A DNA stretch of 64,000 nt from Chlamydiales bacterium (GCA_024233435.1 JACKPQ010000001.1:620001-684000), one strand, 5' to 3'. Counted from the stretch's first letter, positions 43,981-53,285 are shown. Made by a program: numbers and translations. Notes: generated by a model from the sequence alone, not told the origin.

Positions 43981-45111
43981 TCAAAAGCGGCGTAAAGTTA
44001 CTCTGACCTTAGCTGGACCTTGTTTTTGAACGCAGCGCAGGGCAATGCGCCAGTCGTAGGTCGCAAAGCGATTAGAGCCGCGTGCTGCTGTTTGTGCTGG
44101 GCGGTTTGCCCGACTAATGTGCCCCATAAATGTCCCCTCTCCAAGCGATTCAAAGCATAGTGTAAAGGGTCCGATTCTAACGGTTTGATCAATTGCAAAG
44201 GCACTCGCTCCCTGATTATCAACAGAAATTGGTCGGGTATGGCTAATGTAAAAACAGAGTTCTTCATCATGATCTGGATAGGTAAATTCTAGGGTTTGAC
44301 CATCTTGTGTATTCATCAAAAAATGCTTGGCTTGGCATACTAGATCACAATCGGTGTGATAGTAGCGCATAAGATGAAAAAACTTGTCCACCTCTGACGG
44401 CATATAGGAGGTATGGTAAAGGCAATCAGGAGCTGATCCTTTTATGGAAATGGGCTGAGCAATGGATGATCGCAAGCAAATGGGGTGATCACCAACGCTG
44501 TTTCCTAAAAATAGATCCAGCAATGAGAAGACTTGCCGCTTTTCTTCTTGGGGCTCGTAAAGCCCAACAAAGCAGTTAAGGGTTGGATGAATGTGGCGGC
44601 TTAAGTTTTGCAAACAGATCGGGTCGGGACTAGCGCGATAAGCTTGCAAAAGCAGTGACCAGTCACTGCTAGATTCCCCTTTCCATTCATCTGCATCAAT
44701 TGGAAGGCCTTTAACAGCTTTTAGCAGAGTTTTATGTGCAGGAGTGACAAAAGCTCTATCAGTAATGCTATCGCAAAAAGCATGCAAACGATCGATGACC
44801 GGCTTGAAATCTTTAAGAATCGTCCCAAATTGCTTTTGGATAAGATGGAAGGGGGTGAGCAGCTCAAAGGCTGTCAATGAATTATAAGTATGAGGATACT
44901 CGTGCAGGTAGTGGGGAAAAGCACCAGAGGGCGCTTGAAATGCACATAGCCTGTCTAAAAGAAACTTAGCCTCATAGAGTTGTTGGGATGATTTTGTTTG
45001 TAAGAGCTCGAGAATGTGGCATGCATTTTCAATCACAGGGATTGTATCGTGGCGCCCATCTGTTGAGTGTGGATTAAAATGAATCCAACCTGTTTGTTTT
45101 GATTTTAACAT
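43981..45111 (-). CDS. Conserved hypothetical protein
   Basis: A 376-residue soluble protein rich in His, Trp and Tyr. The N-terminal two-thirds is helical (ENACHILELLQTK, LLDRLCAFQAPSGAFPHYLHEYP) in a style suggesting an alpha/alpha-toroid, the last third beta-rich (LEFTYPDHDEELCFYISHTRPI, RVTLRRF), an arrangement seen in polysaccharide-active proteins, but no catalytic motif is recognisable. It overlaps the upstream HAD gene by seven bases and so is likely co-expressed with it. Confidence 0.7.
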   Translation of the reverse strand: MLKSKQTGWIHFNPHSTDGRHDTIPVIENACHILELLQTKSSQQLYEAKFLLDRLCAFQAPSGAFPHYLHEYPHTYNSLTAFELLTPFHLIQKQFGTILKDFKPVIDRLHAFCDSITDRAFVTPAHKTLLKAVKGLPIDADEWKGESSSDWSLLLQAYRASPDPICLQNLSRHIHPTLNCFVGLYEPQEEKRQVFSLLDLFLGNSVGDHPICLRSSIAQPISIKGSAPDCLYHTSYMPSEVDKFFHLMRYYHTDCDLVCQAKHFLMNTQDGQTLEFTYPDHDEELCFYISHTRPISVDNQGASAFAIDQTVRIGPFTLCFESLGEGTFMGHISRANRPAQTAARGSNRFATYDWRIALRCVQKQGPAKVRVTLRRF

Positions 45112-45941
45112 TGTAAAAGTGCTTGCTCAATACCGGAAATAATTCCCATTTCTGTCGAGGGTGGAGCCATGATTGTTCCATGCGCGGTCACATGCTCTGG
45201 AGCTCCCCCCATGACGATGGCAATGTCTGCTTCTTTAAACATGGGGATATCGTTTGCATCATCGCCAGCTGCAATGATAGGGCCTTTGATATCGCATAGC
45301 TTTGCAATGCGCTTTAAAGCGCCTCCTTTTTGACCTAGCTCATGAGTGATTAAAATCAAATGGTAAAACCCATCGCTAACAGGATCTGAAATCAATGATG
45401 TTGCAATACCGGGATAACCCTGCAATTTTTCCTCAATTGGATGCATCGATGCGTAACTCCCAACGCATTTGATCAGTGGAAAAGGCGAATCAATCCCATT
45501 GCGCTTTTGCCAAGGCGCATCAGAGAGCTTTTGCAATTTGTCTAAATAAGGATGCATCTGCTCTGGAAATTTTTCAGGGCGCCAATAGCAAAAATCCCCT
45601 TTTTCATAACCGCTATAGATGAGATAGTCTGTCTCTAAATCTGTATAAAGCTGATCAAGATGGTCGAGAATTCCATCTTGCAAATAGGCGCGATCGATAC
45701 GCTTTTCCTCGGGCATCGATAAAATATCAGCACCATTTTGAATGCCCAAATAATAGGGAAAATTCATGTTGGCAATGGCGCGCTTGGCAAACGAATACAT
45801 CCGACCCGTGATCAGAGCGATCTGCCAGCCACTGTCGTGCAATCCATGGAGGTAATTGACAACCTGATCGGGAATAAGGCGGCTGCCATCAGTGAGGGTG
45901 CCATCGATATCGAGGGCAATTAATCCTTGCTTCTTGCTCAT
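45105..45941 (-). CDS. HAD-superfamily phosphatase, Cof-like (subclass IIB)
   Basis: A 278-residue hydrolase. Motif I ALDIDGTLTDG (nucleophile D11, acid D13), motif II ALITGR, motif III Lys in LGQKGGALKRIA, motif IV AAGDDANDIPMF. A C2B cap lies between. Members dephosphorylate sugar phosphates and other small metabolites. It is the Chlamydia CT103-like neighbour of fabI by my recollection. Co-transcribed with the downstream unknown gene. Confidence 0.92.
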   Translation of the reverse strand: MSKKQGLIALDIDGTLTDGSRLIPDQVVNYLHGLHDSGWQIALITGRMYSFAKRAIANMNFPYYLGIQNGADILSMPEEKRIDRAYLQDGILDHLDQLYTDLETDYLIYSGYEKGDFCYWRPEKFPEQMHPYLDKLQKLSDAPWQKRNGIDSPFPLIKCVGSYASMHPIEEKLQGYPGIATSLISDPVSDGFYHLILITHELGQKGGALKRIAKLCDIKGPIIAAGDDANDIPMFKEADIAIVMGGAPEHVTAHGTIMAPPSTEMGIISGIEQALLQC

Positions 45942-45962
45942 AGAAACAGTATAACAAAGGAC

Positions 45963-46391
45963 ATGAAAATACGAAACTTTTTACTGATCTTAGCACTTTG
46001 CTCCTCTGCTTATGCAGGCAAGGAAATTTTTGAAGAGACGGTAAGTACCCCTCCTCCTGTTGAACATACACACCCAGAGGCCCCGACTAGTGATCTAACG
46101 CAAACCTCATATGGCCACGCGCTCACGAAAATGGTCCTGACCCTTGCAGCTCTTCTAGCTCTTTTTGCACTCTCCTACTGGCTCTTAAAGAAAGTGGGGC
46201 GCCATCGCGTTACAGGCATGAATAACCTTAAAGCCATTAAAATCCGCGAGCGCAGACCCATCAGCCCGAAAACGACACTTTACCTTATAGAGCTGGCTGG
46301 AAAAGAAATTCTAATCGCTGAGTCGCAACTCGATGTGCGCTCTCTTGCCACTTATGAGTGGCCCGATGAAGACCCTATCCCAAAAAATTAA
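45963..46391 (+). CDS. FliO-like membrane protein
   Basis: A 142-residue protein from ATG 45963 (AAAGGAC just upstream). Signal peptide (residues 1-18, ILALCSSAYAG), a proline/histidine-rich periplasmic stretch, one membrane helix (about 55-76, MVLTLAALLALFALSYWLLKK) and a cytoplasmic beta domain (LKAIKIRERRPISPKTTLYLIELAGKEILIAESQLDV), the FliO/PF04347 pattern. FliO assists assembly of the flagellar export gate; here there are no flagellar neighbours, so it may serve the T3S system. Its end overlaps convergent hemL by 17 bp. Confidence 0.75.
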   Translation: MKIRNFLLILALCSSAYAGKEIFEETVSTPPPVEHTHPEAPTSDLTQTSYGHALTKMVLTLAALLALFALSYWLLKKVGRHRVTGMNNLKAIKIRERRPISPKTTLYLIELAGKEILIAESQLDVRSLATYEWPDEDPIPKN

Positions 46392-47625
46392 AAATAGTTT
46401 CAATTGTGTAATCGATATGCTCATTGGTATGAGCCAATGAGACAAAGGCCGACTCAAAGGGCGATTGAGGCATATAGATACCTTTGCTTAAGCAATGGCC
46501 AAAGTAGCACTTGAAAAGCTCTTTATCTTGCTGCTTGCTCTGCTCAAAGTTACGCACCTCATCAACTCCCCAAAACAGAGTGAACATCGCCCCCACTTGG
46601 CTCGTGCATACCCTTGAAGATACAGCATCTACAATGCGTTTTGCTTTTGCAGATATAGAATCAAAAACGCCTGGTTTACATAATTCTTGCAGAGTAGCAT
46701 AACCTGAAGCCAAAGCTAGCGGGTTGCTCGATAAGGTCCCTGCTTGATAAACATCTCCTATCGGAGCAAGAAGATCCATAATTTCCTTGCGCCCTCCAAA
46801 AGCTGCGCATGGCAATCCCCCGCCGATGATTTTTCCAAGGCATGTCATATCAGGCACGACGTTGTAAATGGCTTGTGCTCCCCCCAAATGAGCTCGGAAA
46901 CCAGACATCACCTCATCAAAAATAAGAACAGCTCCATACTGCGTGGTTAGCTTTTGCAATAATTGAATAAATTCATCAGTTGATGGAATCACGCCCATGT
47001 TTCCAGCAATTGGCTCGATGATCACAACTCCCACTTCATTTCCACGCTGGTCAAATAGCGCCTGCAAAGCCTCACAATCATTGAAGGGAAGCGATATTGT
47101 ATCTTGAGGGGGAACGCCTTTGGAATCAACGATGCCAGTATGAGCCGAGCCCGCCTTTATCAAAAGTGGATCGCTGTGTCCGTGGTAATTTCCATCAAAT
47201 TTAACCAGCAGATTTTTTTTAGCATAGGCTCTAGCAACGCGAATGGCACTCATCGTCGCTTCTGTTCCAGAAGAGACAAATCGCAATTTTTCAATGCTTG
47301 GCATTTGCTGCACAATAAGCTGCGCCATTTTAAGCTCGAGCTCAAATGAATTGACATAGCAATGCCCCTTAGAGAGTTGCTCAGTAATTGCAGCAACAAC
47401 CGCAGGATGGCTGTGTCCCAACATCAAAGCTCCCCAACCGCAGACATAATCGATATAGCTCTTACCATCGACGTCGATCAATGTAGCGCCCTTCGATGAC
47501 GCAATGACGAGAGGATCGTCATCGACTTGCCCAAAGGCTCTAGCAGGGCTGCAAACACCTCCAGGTATATGCTGCTGCAGTGATTCAAATATTTGCTTGG
47601 CTTTTGTTTGGCTTATTGTACTCAT
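46375..47625 (-). CDS. hemL: Glutamate-1-semialdehyde 2,1-aminomutase
   Basis: A 416-residue PLP enzyme making 5-aminolevulinate in the C5 heme pathway. PLP-lysine K265 in CLGKIIGGGLP, SSGTEATMSAIRVARAYA phosphate site, FDGNYHGHSDPLL, IFDEVMSGFR. Full length. Together with hemW it shows heme synthesis or handling capacity. Divergent from the T3S translocon-like operon. Confidence 0.96.
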   Translation of the reverse strand: MSTISQTKAKQIFESLQQHIPGGVCSPARAFGQVDDDPLVIASSKGATLIDVDGKSYIDYVCGWGALMLGHSHPAVVAAITEQLSKGHCYVNSFELELKMAQLIVQQMPSIEKLRFVSSGTEATMSAIRVARAYAKKNLLVKFDGNYHGHSDPLLIKAGSAHTGIVDSKGVPPQDTISLPFNDCEALQALFDQRGNEVGVVIIEPIAGNMGVIPSTDEFIQLLQKLTTQYGAVLIFDEVMSGFRAHLGGAQAIYNVVPDMTCLGKIIGGGLPCAAFGGRKEIMDLLAPIGDVYQAGTLSSNPLALASGYATLQELCKPGVFDSISAKAKRIVDAVSSRVCTSQVGAMFTLFWGVDEVRNFEQSKQQDKELFKCYFGHCLSKGIYMPQSPFESAFVSLAHTNEHIDYTIETIFNFLG

Positions 47626-47730
47626 AGGTTTGGATATAAACTAATCTCCAATTTCACTCAAGTTGATTTGATTTTTTCCTTGCAAAAAAATGTCTACGTT
47701 GATAAGCTTGAACGTAAGGGAGAGCAAGAT

Positions 47731-48585
47731 ATGTCAGTAGAAGTTAATCACAGTAGCCCAGCCATTCATCAGTCTGAGATAAGCCAATCAGACTCAGATC
47801 AAGCTACTATAAAGGAATTATTTGAATACGCCACGAATCTGATTGCCACTTTGCGGCAGGTAAAGAAGGGCAAAGGCGATATTGAGCTTAACTTTAAAGA
47901 TGAGCAAATCGATCTCCATCAGTTTTTATCGCAAGTTGAGGAGCAGTTGAGCAACGGCGATCACAGCATCGAAGAGCTTCAAAATATCAATCAATTGCTG
48001 CAAAGTGCCATTGATCAGGTAAAGGCAAAGCCGAAAAAAAGATTGGGTTATAACATGGGCATGGCCATGCGACCTCTTGTGATCAACCACGATAAAGTTT
48101 CAAATACTAACATTCTTAATTTGATTAATGAAGGTAACGCACTTACAACCATCATGAATCGCTCTCGCCAATTAGCAGAAGATTTAAGAAATGCAAAGAC
48201 TGATATTGCAGATGGCAACTACAAGCATGAAGAACTGATCATTAAAATCCAAAGTTATCAAAATTTTATGGATGAGCAAAAAAGGCAGCATCCAGAACTT
48301 CTTAAGGACATCCCCAACCCGATCGAGGATTTACCTTTAGATGAACTCAAGGGCAACTCAAGTTATTTCAACACAAATTACGACCAAGTCATAAAGACAA
48401 TTGACAAAAAGATTGATCAACTTTCTGAAGTGATCACATCAGCTCAAAGTCTAGTGACCAGAGTGACGCTCTATTTGCATAAGGGTATGAAAGAAAGCGT
48501 CATCATTTCCGAAATTTTTCATTGCATCTATAAGTCTATTAATGAACTCATTAAACACATTAATGGAAACAGCAGGGGGGGCTAA
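47731..48585 (+). CDS. Hydrophilic coiled-coil protein in the LcrV position of a T3S translocon operon
   Basis: A 284-residue protein; ATG 47731 follows a GGGAG Shine-Dalgarno (a longer open frame upstream runs into hemL and is ignored). No signal peptide or membrane helix. A Ser/Gln-rich, disordered N-terminus, an N-terminal helical pair (ATIKELFEYATNLIATLRQ; FLSQVEEQLSNGD), a middle domain, and a long C-terminal helix (YDQVIKTIDKKIDQLSEVITSAQ). It directly precedes the SycD-type chaperone gene and two translocator-like genes, the place of the needle-tip protein LcrV in Yersinia. Tip-protein function is inferred from position and helix layout only. Confidence 0.65.
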   Translation: MSVEVNHSSPAIHQSEISQSDSDQATIKELFEYATNLIATLRQVKKGKGDIELNFKDEQIDLHQFLSQVEEQLSNGDHSIEELQNINQLLQSAIDQVKAKPKKRLGYNMGMAMRPLVINHDKVSNTNILNLINEGNALTTIMNRSRQLAEDLRNAKTDIADGNYKHEELIIKIQSYQNFMDEQKRQHPELLKDIPNPIEDLPLDELKGNSSYFNTNYDQVIKTIDKKIDQLSEVITSAQSLVTRVTLYLHKGMKESVIISEIFHCIYKSINELIKHINGNSRGG

Positions 48586-49044
48586 GTGCAAACATCCATT
48601 CAAAAGGCACTCGATCAACTCATCGAGCGACAAATACACGACAAGCCTCTGCTTGACGGAAAAATGACGAGCGAGGATTTGTCTGTCCTCTACAATCTAG
48701 CTCAAGGTCTCTATGACGTTGGCGATTATGCTAAAGCTAGAGAAATATTCCAATATTTGACTCTAAATAAACCATTTGAGTCCAAACATTGGATGGGACT
48801 TGCCTCTGTTTTACAAATGGAAAAAAATTACGCCAATGCTCTAACTGCTTGGTCAATGCTCGCTGTCTTGCTTGGTGAAGATCCCCTCCCCCATTTTCAT
48901 GCTGCAGATTGTCTATGGATGCTCGGTGAGGGCGAAAAAGCAATGCTTGCTCTTGATGAAGCAGAACGGCATTTAGATGGCTCAACTTATCACCAAGACC
49001 TCAAAGAGAAAATTGCGGTTTTAAAAAAACAATGGTCTATATGA
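48586..49044 (+). CDS. sycD: SycD/LcrH-family type III secretion translocator chaperone
   Basis: A 152-residue TPR protein beginning at GTG directly after the previous stop. It carries the family signature: LYNLAQGLYDVGDYAKAREIFQYL, HWMGLASVLQMEKNYANALTAW, and PLPHFHAADCLWMLGEGEKAMLALDEAE, three TPRs as in LcrH/SycD/IpgC. Such chaperones hold the hydrophobic translocators before secretion. It overlaps the next gene (ATGA) whose product has the hydrophobic hairpin expected of its client. Confidence 0.92.
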   Translation: MQTSIQKALDQLIERQIHDKPLLDGKMTSEDLSVLYNLAQGLYDVGDYAKAREIFQYLTLNKPFESKHWMGLASVLQMEKNYANALTAWSMLAVLLGEDPLPHFHAADCLWMLGEGEKAMLALDEAERHLDGSTYHQDLKEKIAVLKKQWSI

Positions 49045-49931
49045 TGAATATCAACCCGATAGACCATTTGAAAAGCTCACCTTCTGCCGACTCAAAAGCA
49101 AGTCATGTCAACGCTGCGACCCATCCTCAAGATCGCCTTTCGAAGGCAAATGATAACGGAAGTTCCTATCTCCCATCAAAGCCGAATCTGAGCAGATGCC
49201 CTAATGAAAATAAAGAGCCTGCAGTCATTCGCTTTATCCAGTTTGTTAATGAAATCGAACAGTCGCAAAACAGCATCCTACGTTGGCGCATGGGTGAACT
49301 TAACACGTTGCAAAAACATCTGACAGACACAACTCTAGAGCACCAGAGAGATAGCCATCGTTTAAAGACTGCCCAAGAAAACTGCAGGTGGTGGAGCCAG
49401 ACTGGATCCATCATAAGTGTAGTTACTGCGGCAACATCAATTGCCACTGGTTTTTCCCTTTTGCCAAACGAGAATATATCTAGATGGGTTAGCGGAGGCA
49501 TGATTGCAGCTGGGGTAGGGTCGATTAGTGCAACGACGTTAAGCGGAGCTGGGGTCTTCCCCCAGTTCTCAGCAGCTCTAGCACTTGCAGCAGGAATCTT
49601 GGGAGTTGCCGTTGGAGGCAGCTCTATTGTTAATCAAATGATCTACTCTGAAAATGTTGCTTTAGCAACAATCAGTCAGCTCTGTAATTGTGTCCGAGCC
49701 TCTTCGACTTGCGCCGGCGGGCTAAGAAAGGCTGACCTTATTTGGGAAAATAAAAAATTTGATGAGAGCCGAAATAAGTTAGGTGATGACCAGAAAAAAA
49801 TTCGGTCGCAATGCGACGATGCCAATCACTTAGTAGAGGCAATAAATCACTTGCACGAATCGGCAATGAAATTTTTAGAAAATCAACTCGAGCTGATGCG
49901 CATAGCTAAATCTGTTGCGTCAGCTGCATAA
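49041..49931 (+). CDS. Probable T3S major translocator (YopB/CopB-like)
   Basis: A 296-residue protein starting at ATG 49041 in an ATGA overlap with the chaperone gene. Polar N-terminus, a helix (LRWRMGELNTLQKHLTD), then a hydrophobic core at about residues 112-200 (SIISVVTAATSIATGFSLL; MIAAGVGSISATTLSGAGVF; AALALAAGILGVAVGGSSIV) and an amphipathic C-terminal coiled coil. This matches YopB/CopB topology but is much shorter. Identification rests on topology and linkage to SycD; sequence identity to known translocators is not obvious. Confidence 0.72.
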   Translation: MMNINPIDHLKSSPSADSKASHVNAATHPQDRLSKANDNGSSYLPSKPNLSRCPNENKEPAVIRFIQFVNEIEQSQNSILRWRMGELNTLQKHLTDTTLEHQRDSHRLKTAQENCRWWSQTGSIISVVTAATSIATGFSLLPNENISRWVSGGMIAAGVGSISATTLSGAGVFPQFSAALALAAGILGVAVGGSSIVNQMIYSENVALATISQLCNCVRASSTCAGGLRKADLIWENKKFDESRNKLGDDQKKIRSQCDDANHLVEAINHLHESAMKFLENQLELMRIAKSVASAA

Positions 49932-49946
49932 CAAAATAGAGGGAAA

Positions 49947-50438
49947 ATGGAAATACAAGCTAAATCACTACCACAAGTTGAGTCACCAAAACCAGAGAAA
50001 AAGCCCACCGGCATTGATGATCCACTAGTTTTGTTTTACGTGGAATACTTAAAATCCAGTCTAGGCTGCAGGAAATTACTAGAAGTACTGAGCCGTGACC
50101 GAAACGAACAGAAAGAAGATTTAGCTAACAAGAAATCAGTTACTGCTTATTTACACCTTGCCTCTAATATTGCGGTTGCTTCAGCCAGCGGAGCAGCTGG
50201 TCTTGTAAATCGTCAAGATGAATCTCAAGCTATCAACCGAATAGGTCTTGGCATTGATTCTATCGCAAATATGCATACCGGTGAATACCAAGATAAAAGC
50301 CAGAAGCTCGACAGAAAGGGCGAATTAACCTCAGCCCTGCAACGCTCTTTACAAGAAGGAGATACCCTGACTTACAGAACTGTCCAAGACCTTCTAGAAG
50401 CTGAAAAAAGGACATACCAACAAGGTATCGGGGCCTAG
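49947..50438 (+). CDS. Probable T3S minor translocator (YopD/CopD-like)
   Basis: A 163-residue protein with a polar Pro/Lys-rich N-terminus that could bind a chaperone, one moderately hydrophobic, Ala/Ser-rich segment (about residues 67-90, AYLHLASNIAVASASGAAGLV) and an amphipathic C-terminal helix. GAGGG Shine-Dalgarno. Last gene of the translocon-like operon, where yopD lies in Yersinia. Very small for the family, so the call is positional. Confidence 0.6.
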   Translation: MEIQAKSLPQVESPKPEKKPTGIDDPLVLFYVEYLKSSLGCRKLLEVLSRDRNEQKEDLANKKSVTAYLHLASNIAVASASGAAGLVNRQDESQAINRIGLGIDSIANMHTGEYQDKSQKLDRKGELTSALQRSLQEGDTLTYRTVQDLLEAEKRTYQQGIGA

Positions 50439-50455
50439 TACTTGTGCGATAACTG

Positions 50456-50476
50456 CTTCGCAGCTATGATGCGAAG
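50456..50476 (+). other. Short hairpin between the translocon operon and mlaE
   Basis: CTTCGCA and TGCGAAG arms with a 7-nt loop, ending three bases before the mlaE start. No T-run. It could mask the mlaE ribosome binding site or be a weak 3'-end structure of the T3S operon. Confidence 0.3.
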
Positions 50477-50479
50477 AAT

Positions 50480-51268
50480 ATGAATTTATTGCGCGAGCTC
50501 TTCGCATTTGTTAATTCTGTGGGTGATTACACCCTTTTTATCTTCGATGCGGTGTTTTCCTCTATTCGGAAACCACCGAAATGGTCTCTTATTCGCGAGC
50601 AACTCTACGACGTGGGCGTTCAGTCGCTCCCAGTGGTTGCGATGACGGGGTTTTCAACGGGTCTGGTTTTAGCCGCTCAAGCTTTCTTTCAGTTGAGTGA
50701 TATGGGCCTTGTTGGGACAACGGGTATCATGGTCGGGAAGGCGATGATCACCGAGCTGGGCCCTGTGCTGACAGCTTTTATGATTACAGGCCGGGTGGGT
50801 GCTGCCATGTGCGCTGAGTTGGGCACAATGTATGTGACCGAGCAGATTGATGCTCTCAAGTCCATGGCTGTCAATCCAAACCGCTACTTGGTAGCACCAC
50901 GCATCATCGCTGCCACGTTCATGACTCCCCTTCTCACAATTTTTTCTATCTGTATGGGGATTTTTGGTGGCTACTTGATCTCAGTTTACTTCTTTCATAT
51001 GTCACCAAATACGTACTTTGACCCTATGCCCCAACACATCACCCTTTTTGACTTGTTCGTAGGTTTTACCAAATCGCTGATTTTCGGAATCCAGATCGTG
51101 ACAATCAGCTGCTATTGGGGAATGACAACACGCGGCGGTGCAGCAGGCGTTGGCAGGTCAACGACAAATTCTGTGGTGATTTGCTATACGGCAATTCTAT
51201 TCACAAACTTTTTCATCACACTGGGTCTTAACATGATTCGCAATACGGTGAACCGATGGCTGACGTAA
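50480..51268 (+). CDS. mlaE: MlaE-family ABC transporter permease
   Basis: A 262-residue YrbE/MlaE permease with five membrane helices: MTGFSTGLVLAAQAFFQL, LTAFMITGRVGAAMCAELGTMYVTEQIDALKSMAVNP (the conserved coupling-helix stretch) and GMTTRGGAAGVGRSTTNSVV. Part of a lipid (phospholipid) transport complex between inner and outer membranes. Overlaps mlaF by 13 bp. Confidence 0.95.
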   Translation: MNLLRELFAFVNSVGDYTLFIFDAVFSSIRKPPKWSLIREQLYDVGVQSLPVVAMTGFSTGLVLAAQAFFQLSDMGLVGTTGIMVGKAMITELGPVLTAFMITGRVGAAMCAELGTMYVTEQIDALKSMAVNPNRYLVAPRIIAATFMTPLLTIFSICMGIFGGYLISVYFFHMSPNTYFDPMPQHITLFDLFVGFTKSLIFGIQIVTISCYWGMTTRGGAAGVGRSTTNSVVICYTAILFTNFFITLGLNMIRNTVNRWLT

Positions 51269-52068
51269 AGGATGATGTGGCCATCAGGATCCGAAATTTG
51301 CACAAGGCTTTTGAGTCCAACCAGGTCATGAAAGGGCTTGATCTCGATGTCATGCGCGGGGAAACCCTTGTGATTTTGGGACGATCTGGAGTCGGAAAAA
51401 GCGTTTTGCTCAAGCACATTTTAGGTATTTTAAGACCGGATGAGGGCACTGTTGAGGTCGATGGCCAGATGATCTCTGAGCTGAGAGGAAGGGACCTTTA
51501 TCGAGCTGTCCACAACATGGGAATGCTCTTTCAAGGAGCTGCTCTTTTTGATTCGATGACGATTGCAGACAATGTTGGCTTTTATCTAACCGAGCATGTC
51601 GATCCCACCACCGGCAAACACTATGAGCCTGGGGAAATCCGAGACCGCGTCGATCACGCTCTGGAGCTTGTTGGTCTGCAAGGCACCCAAGATAAACTCC
51701 CCTCTGATATGTCAGGTGGCATGCGCAAGCGAGCAGGGCTTGCCCGATTGATCGTCTACCGCCCTAAGTTTTTGCTCTATGATGAGCCAACAACTGGATT
51801 GGATCCGATCACAGCAATGCAAATCAATGAGCTCATTGTGCAAACTCAAGAGGAGCTAAAGGCCACATCGATTGTCGTTACACATGATGTCATCTCAGCC
51901 CTTTACGTAGGAGATCGCCTAGCCTTGCACGAAAATGCCGTAATAGCGCATATAGATAAAGCTGAGGCATTCATGAAAATAGACCATCCGACCATCCACT
52001 TTTTATTGCGCACGCTTAAGGAAGATCCGCAAACTTTCAGACGCGAAATCCATGAGGGCAAACAATGA
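51256..52068 (+). CDS. mlaF: MlaF-family ABC transporter ATP-binding protein
   Basis: A 270-residue ATPase: Walker A LGRSGVGKSVLLKH (residues 41-54), signature MSGGMRKRAGLARL, Walker B FLLYDEPTTGLDP, switch His in VVTHD. Energises the MlaE permease. A four-base overlap (ATGA) couples it to mlaD. Confidence 0.96.
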   Translation: MADVKDDVAIRIRNLHKAFESNQVMKGLDLDVMRGETLVILGRSGVGKSVLLKHILGILRPDEGTVEVDGQMISELRGRDLYRAVHNMGMLFQGAALFDSMTIADNVGFYLTEHVDPTTGKHYEPGEIRDRVDHALELVGLQGTQDKLPSDMSGGMRKRAGLARLIVYRPKFLLYDEPTTGLDPITAMQINELIVQTQEELKATSIVVTHDVISALYVGDRLALHENAVIAHIDKAEAFMKIDHPTIHFLLRTLKEDPQTFRREIHEGKQ

Positions 52069-53285
52069 AGCTCATGGACAAAACCAAGAATTTGCTCATT
52101 GGCCTTTTTGTTATTGCTGCATGCACGCTTGTTATTTCACTGATACTATTTCTAGAACCTACCGTCGGTGATGGCAAGCAATTGCTTACAATCCGCTTTG
52201 CCAATATTAACGGTATCGGTGTTGGAACGCGCGTTCTCTTTGCTGGTAAGCCTGTTGGAGAGGTCACAAAAATTGAAGAAATCCCCCACGCGCGCGAGCA
52301 ACCCACAAATGAACTCGGGCAGGTCTATTTTTATCAGCTGATTTTACATGTGGACTCTAGCGTGCGCCTTTATAATACTGATGAGGTCACCGTCCAAACA
52401 TCAGGCCTATTGGGCGAAAAATCAATCGGTATCTTTCCTAAAGCCCCGCCACGCGGTGTTAAACCCGTGCGCATTACTTCTAAAACGCCTGTTTATGCCG
52501 AATCAATTGATCCGCTAGAGAGTGCTTTTAGCGAGCTGGCCACCCTATCCGACAAGGTCGAAGAAACGCTTTGTAAGGTCAACAACTGGATCGATGAAAA
52601 TGGCTCGGCTTTAGGCTCTGCCATTCGCTCATTTGGAGCAGCCATGTCTGAGGTGAGCTGCACGATGCAGCGCGTCAACCACCTACGCCTTGTCGATAGC
52701 ATCAAAGTGGCAATAGAAAACTTTTCTGACACCATGTGCATGATCAATTGCGCCATCAATGAAATGAACGAAGGCAACGTCTTCTGCAATTTTAGCATCA
52801 TGATGGACAATTTAAAAGATTCAAGCTTCAATATTGAAACCATCACGAAAGATCTTGCTGATGGGCAAGGCACTCTTGGAAAACTCATTAAATACGACGA
52901 TTTCTACTTGCGTATGACAGCTGTGATGAGCAAAGTCAGCACCCTTATGAATGATGTCAATCAATACGGCATTTTCTTTTATCTAAATAAACAATGGCAA
53001 CGCACGCGCCTTAAGCGCGTAACAGCTTTAAATGCTGTCGATACGCCCCAAGAGTTTAAACAGTACTTTGAAGGTGAAGTTGATCTTATCGTTACCGCTA
53101 TGGAGCGCCTCTCAATGCTTGTTGACAAAGCCAAGGATAGTCCAGACGCAAAATGCCTCATTCAATCTGAGCTATTCAAGCAAGACTTTGCAGAAATGAT
53201 GCGCCAAGTCGATGAGCTCTCTTCCATGCTCAAGCTTTACAACGAACAGCTAGTAGAAAACCCTAACCCTTGCGGGTGTCGCTGA
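52065..53285 (+). CDS. mlaD: MCE-domain lipid-binding protein (MlaD-like)
   Basis: A 406-residue protein: one N-terminal membrane helix (residues 8-29), then an MCE domain (about 40-150) with IRFANINGIGVGTRVLFAGKPVGEV and TSGLLGEKSIGIFP, then a long helical C-terminal region. The C-terminal extension makes it about twice the size of E. coli MlaD and closer to MCE proteins with helical tunnels. Substrate-binding partner of MlaEF; its stop overlaps the yqgE start. Confidence 0.93.
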   Translation: MKLMDKTKNLLIGLFVIAACTLVISLILFLEPTVGDGKQLLTIRFANINGIGVGTRVLFAGKPVGEVTKIEEIPHAREQPTNELGQVYFYQLILHVDSSVRLYNTDEVTVQTSGLLGEKSIGIFPKAPPRGVKPVRITSKTPVYAESIDPLESAFSELATLSDKVEETLCKVNNWIDENGSALGSAIRSFGAAMSEVSCTMQRVNHLRLVDSIKVAIENFSDTMCMINCAINEMNEGNVFCNFSIMMDNLKDSSFNIETITKDLADGQGTLGKLIKYDDFYLRMTAVMSKVSTLMNDVNQYGIFFYLNKQWQRTRLKRVTALNAVDTPQEFKQYFEGEVDLIVTAMERLSMLVDKAKDSPDAKCLIQSELFKQDFAEMMRQVDELSSMLKLYNEQLVENPNPCGCR

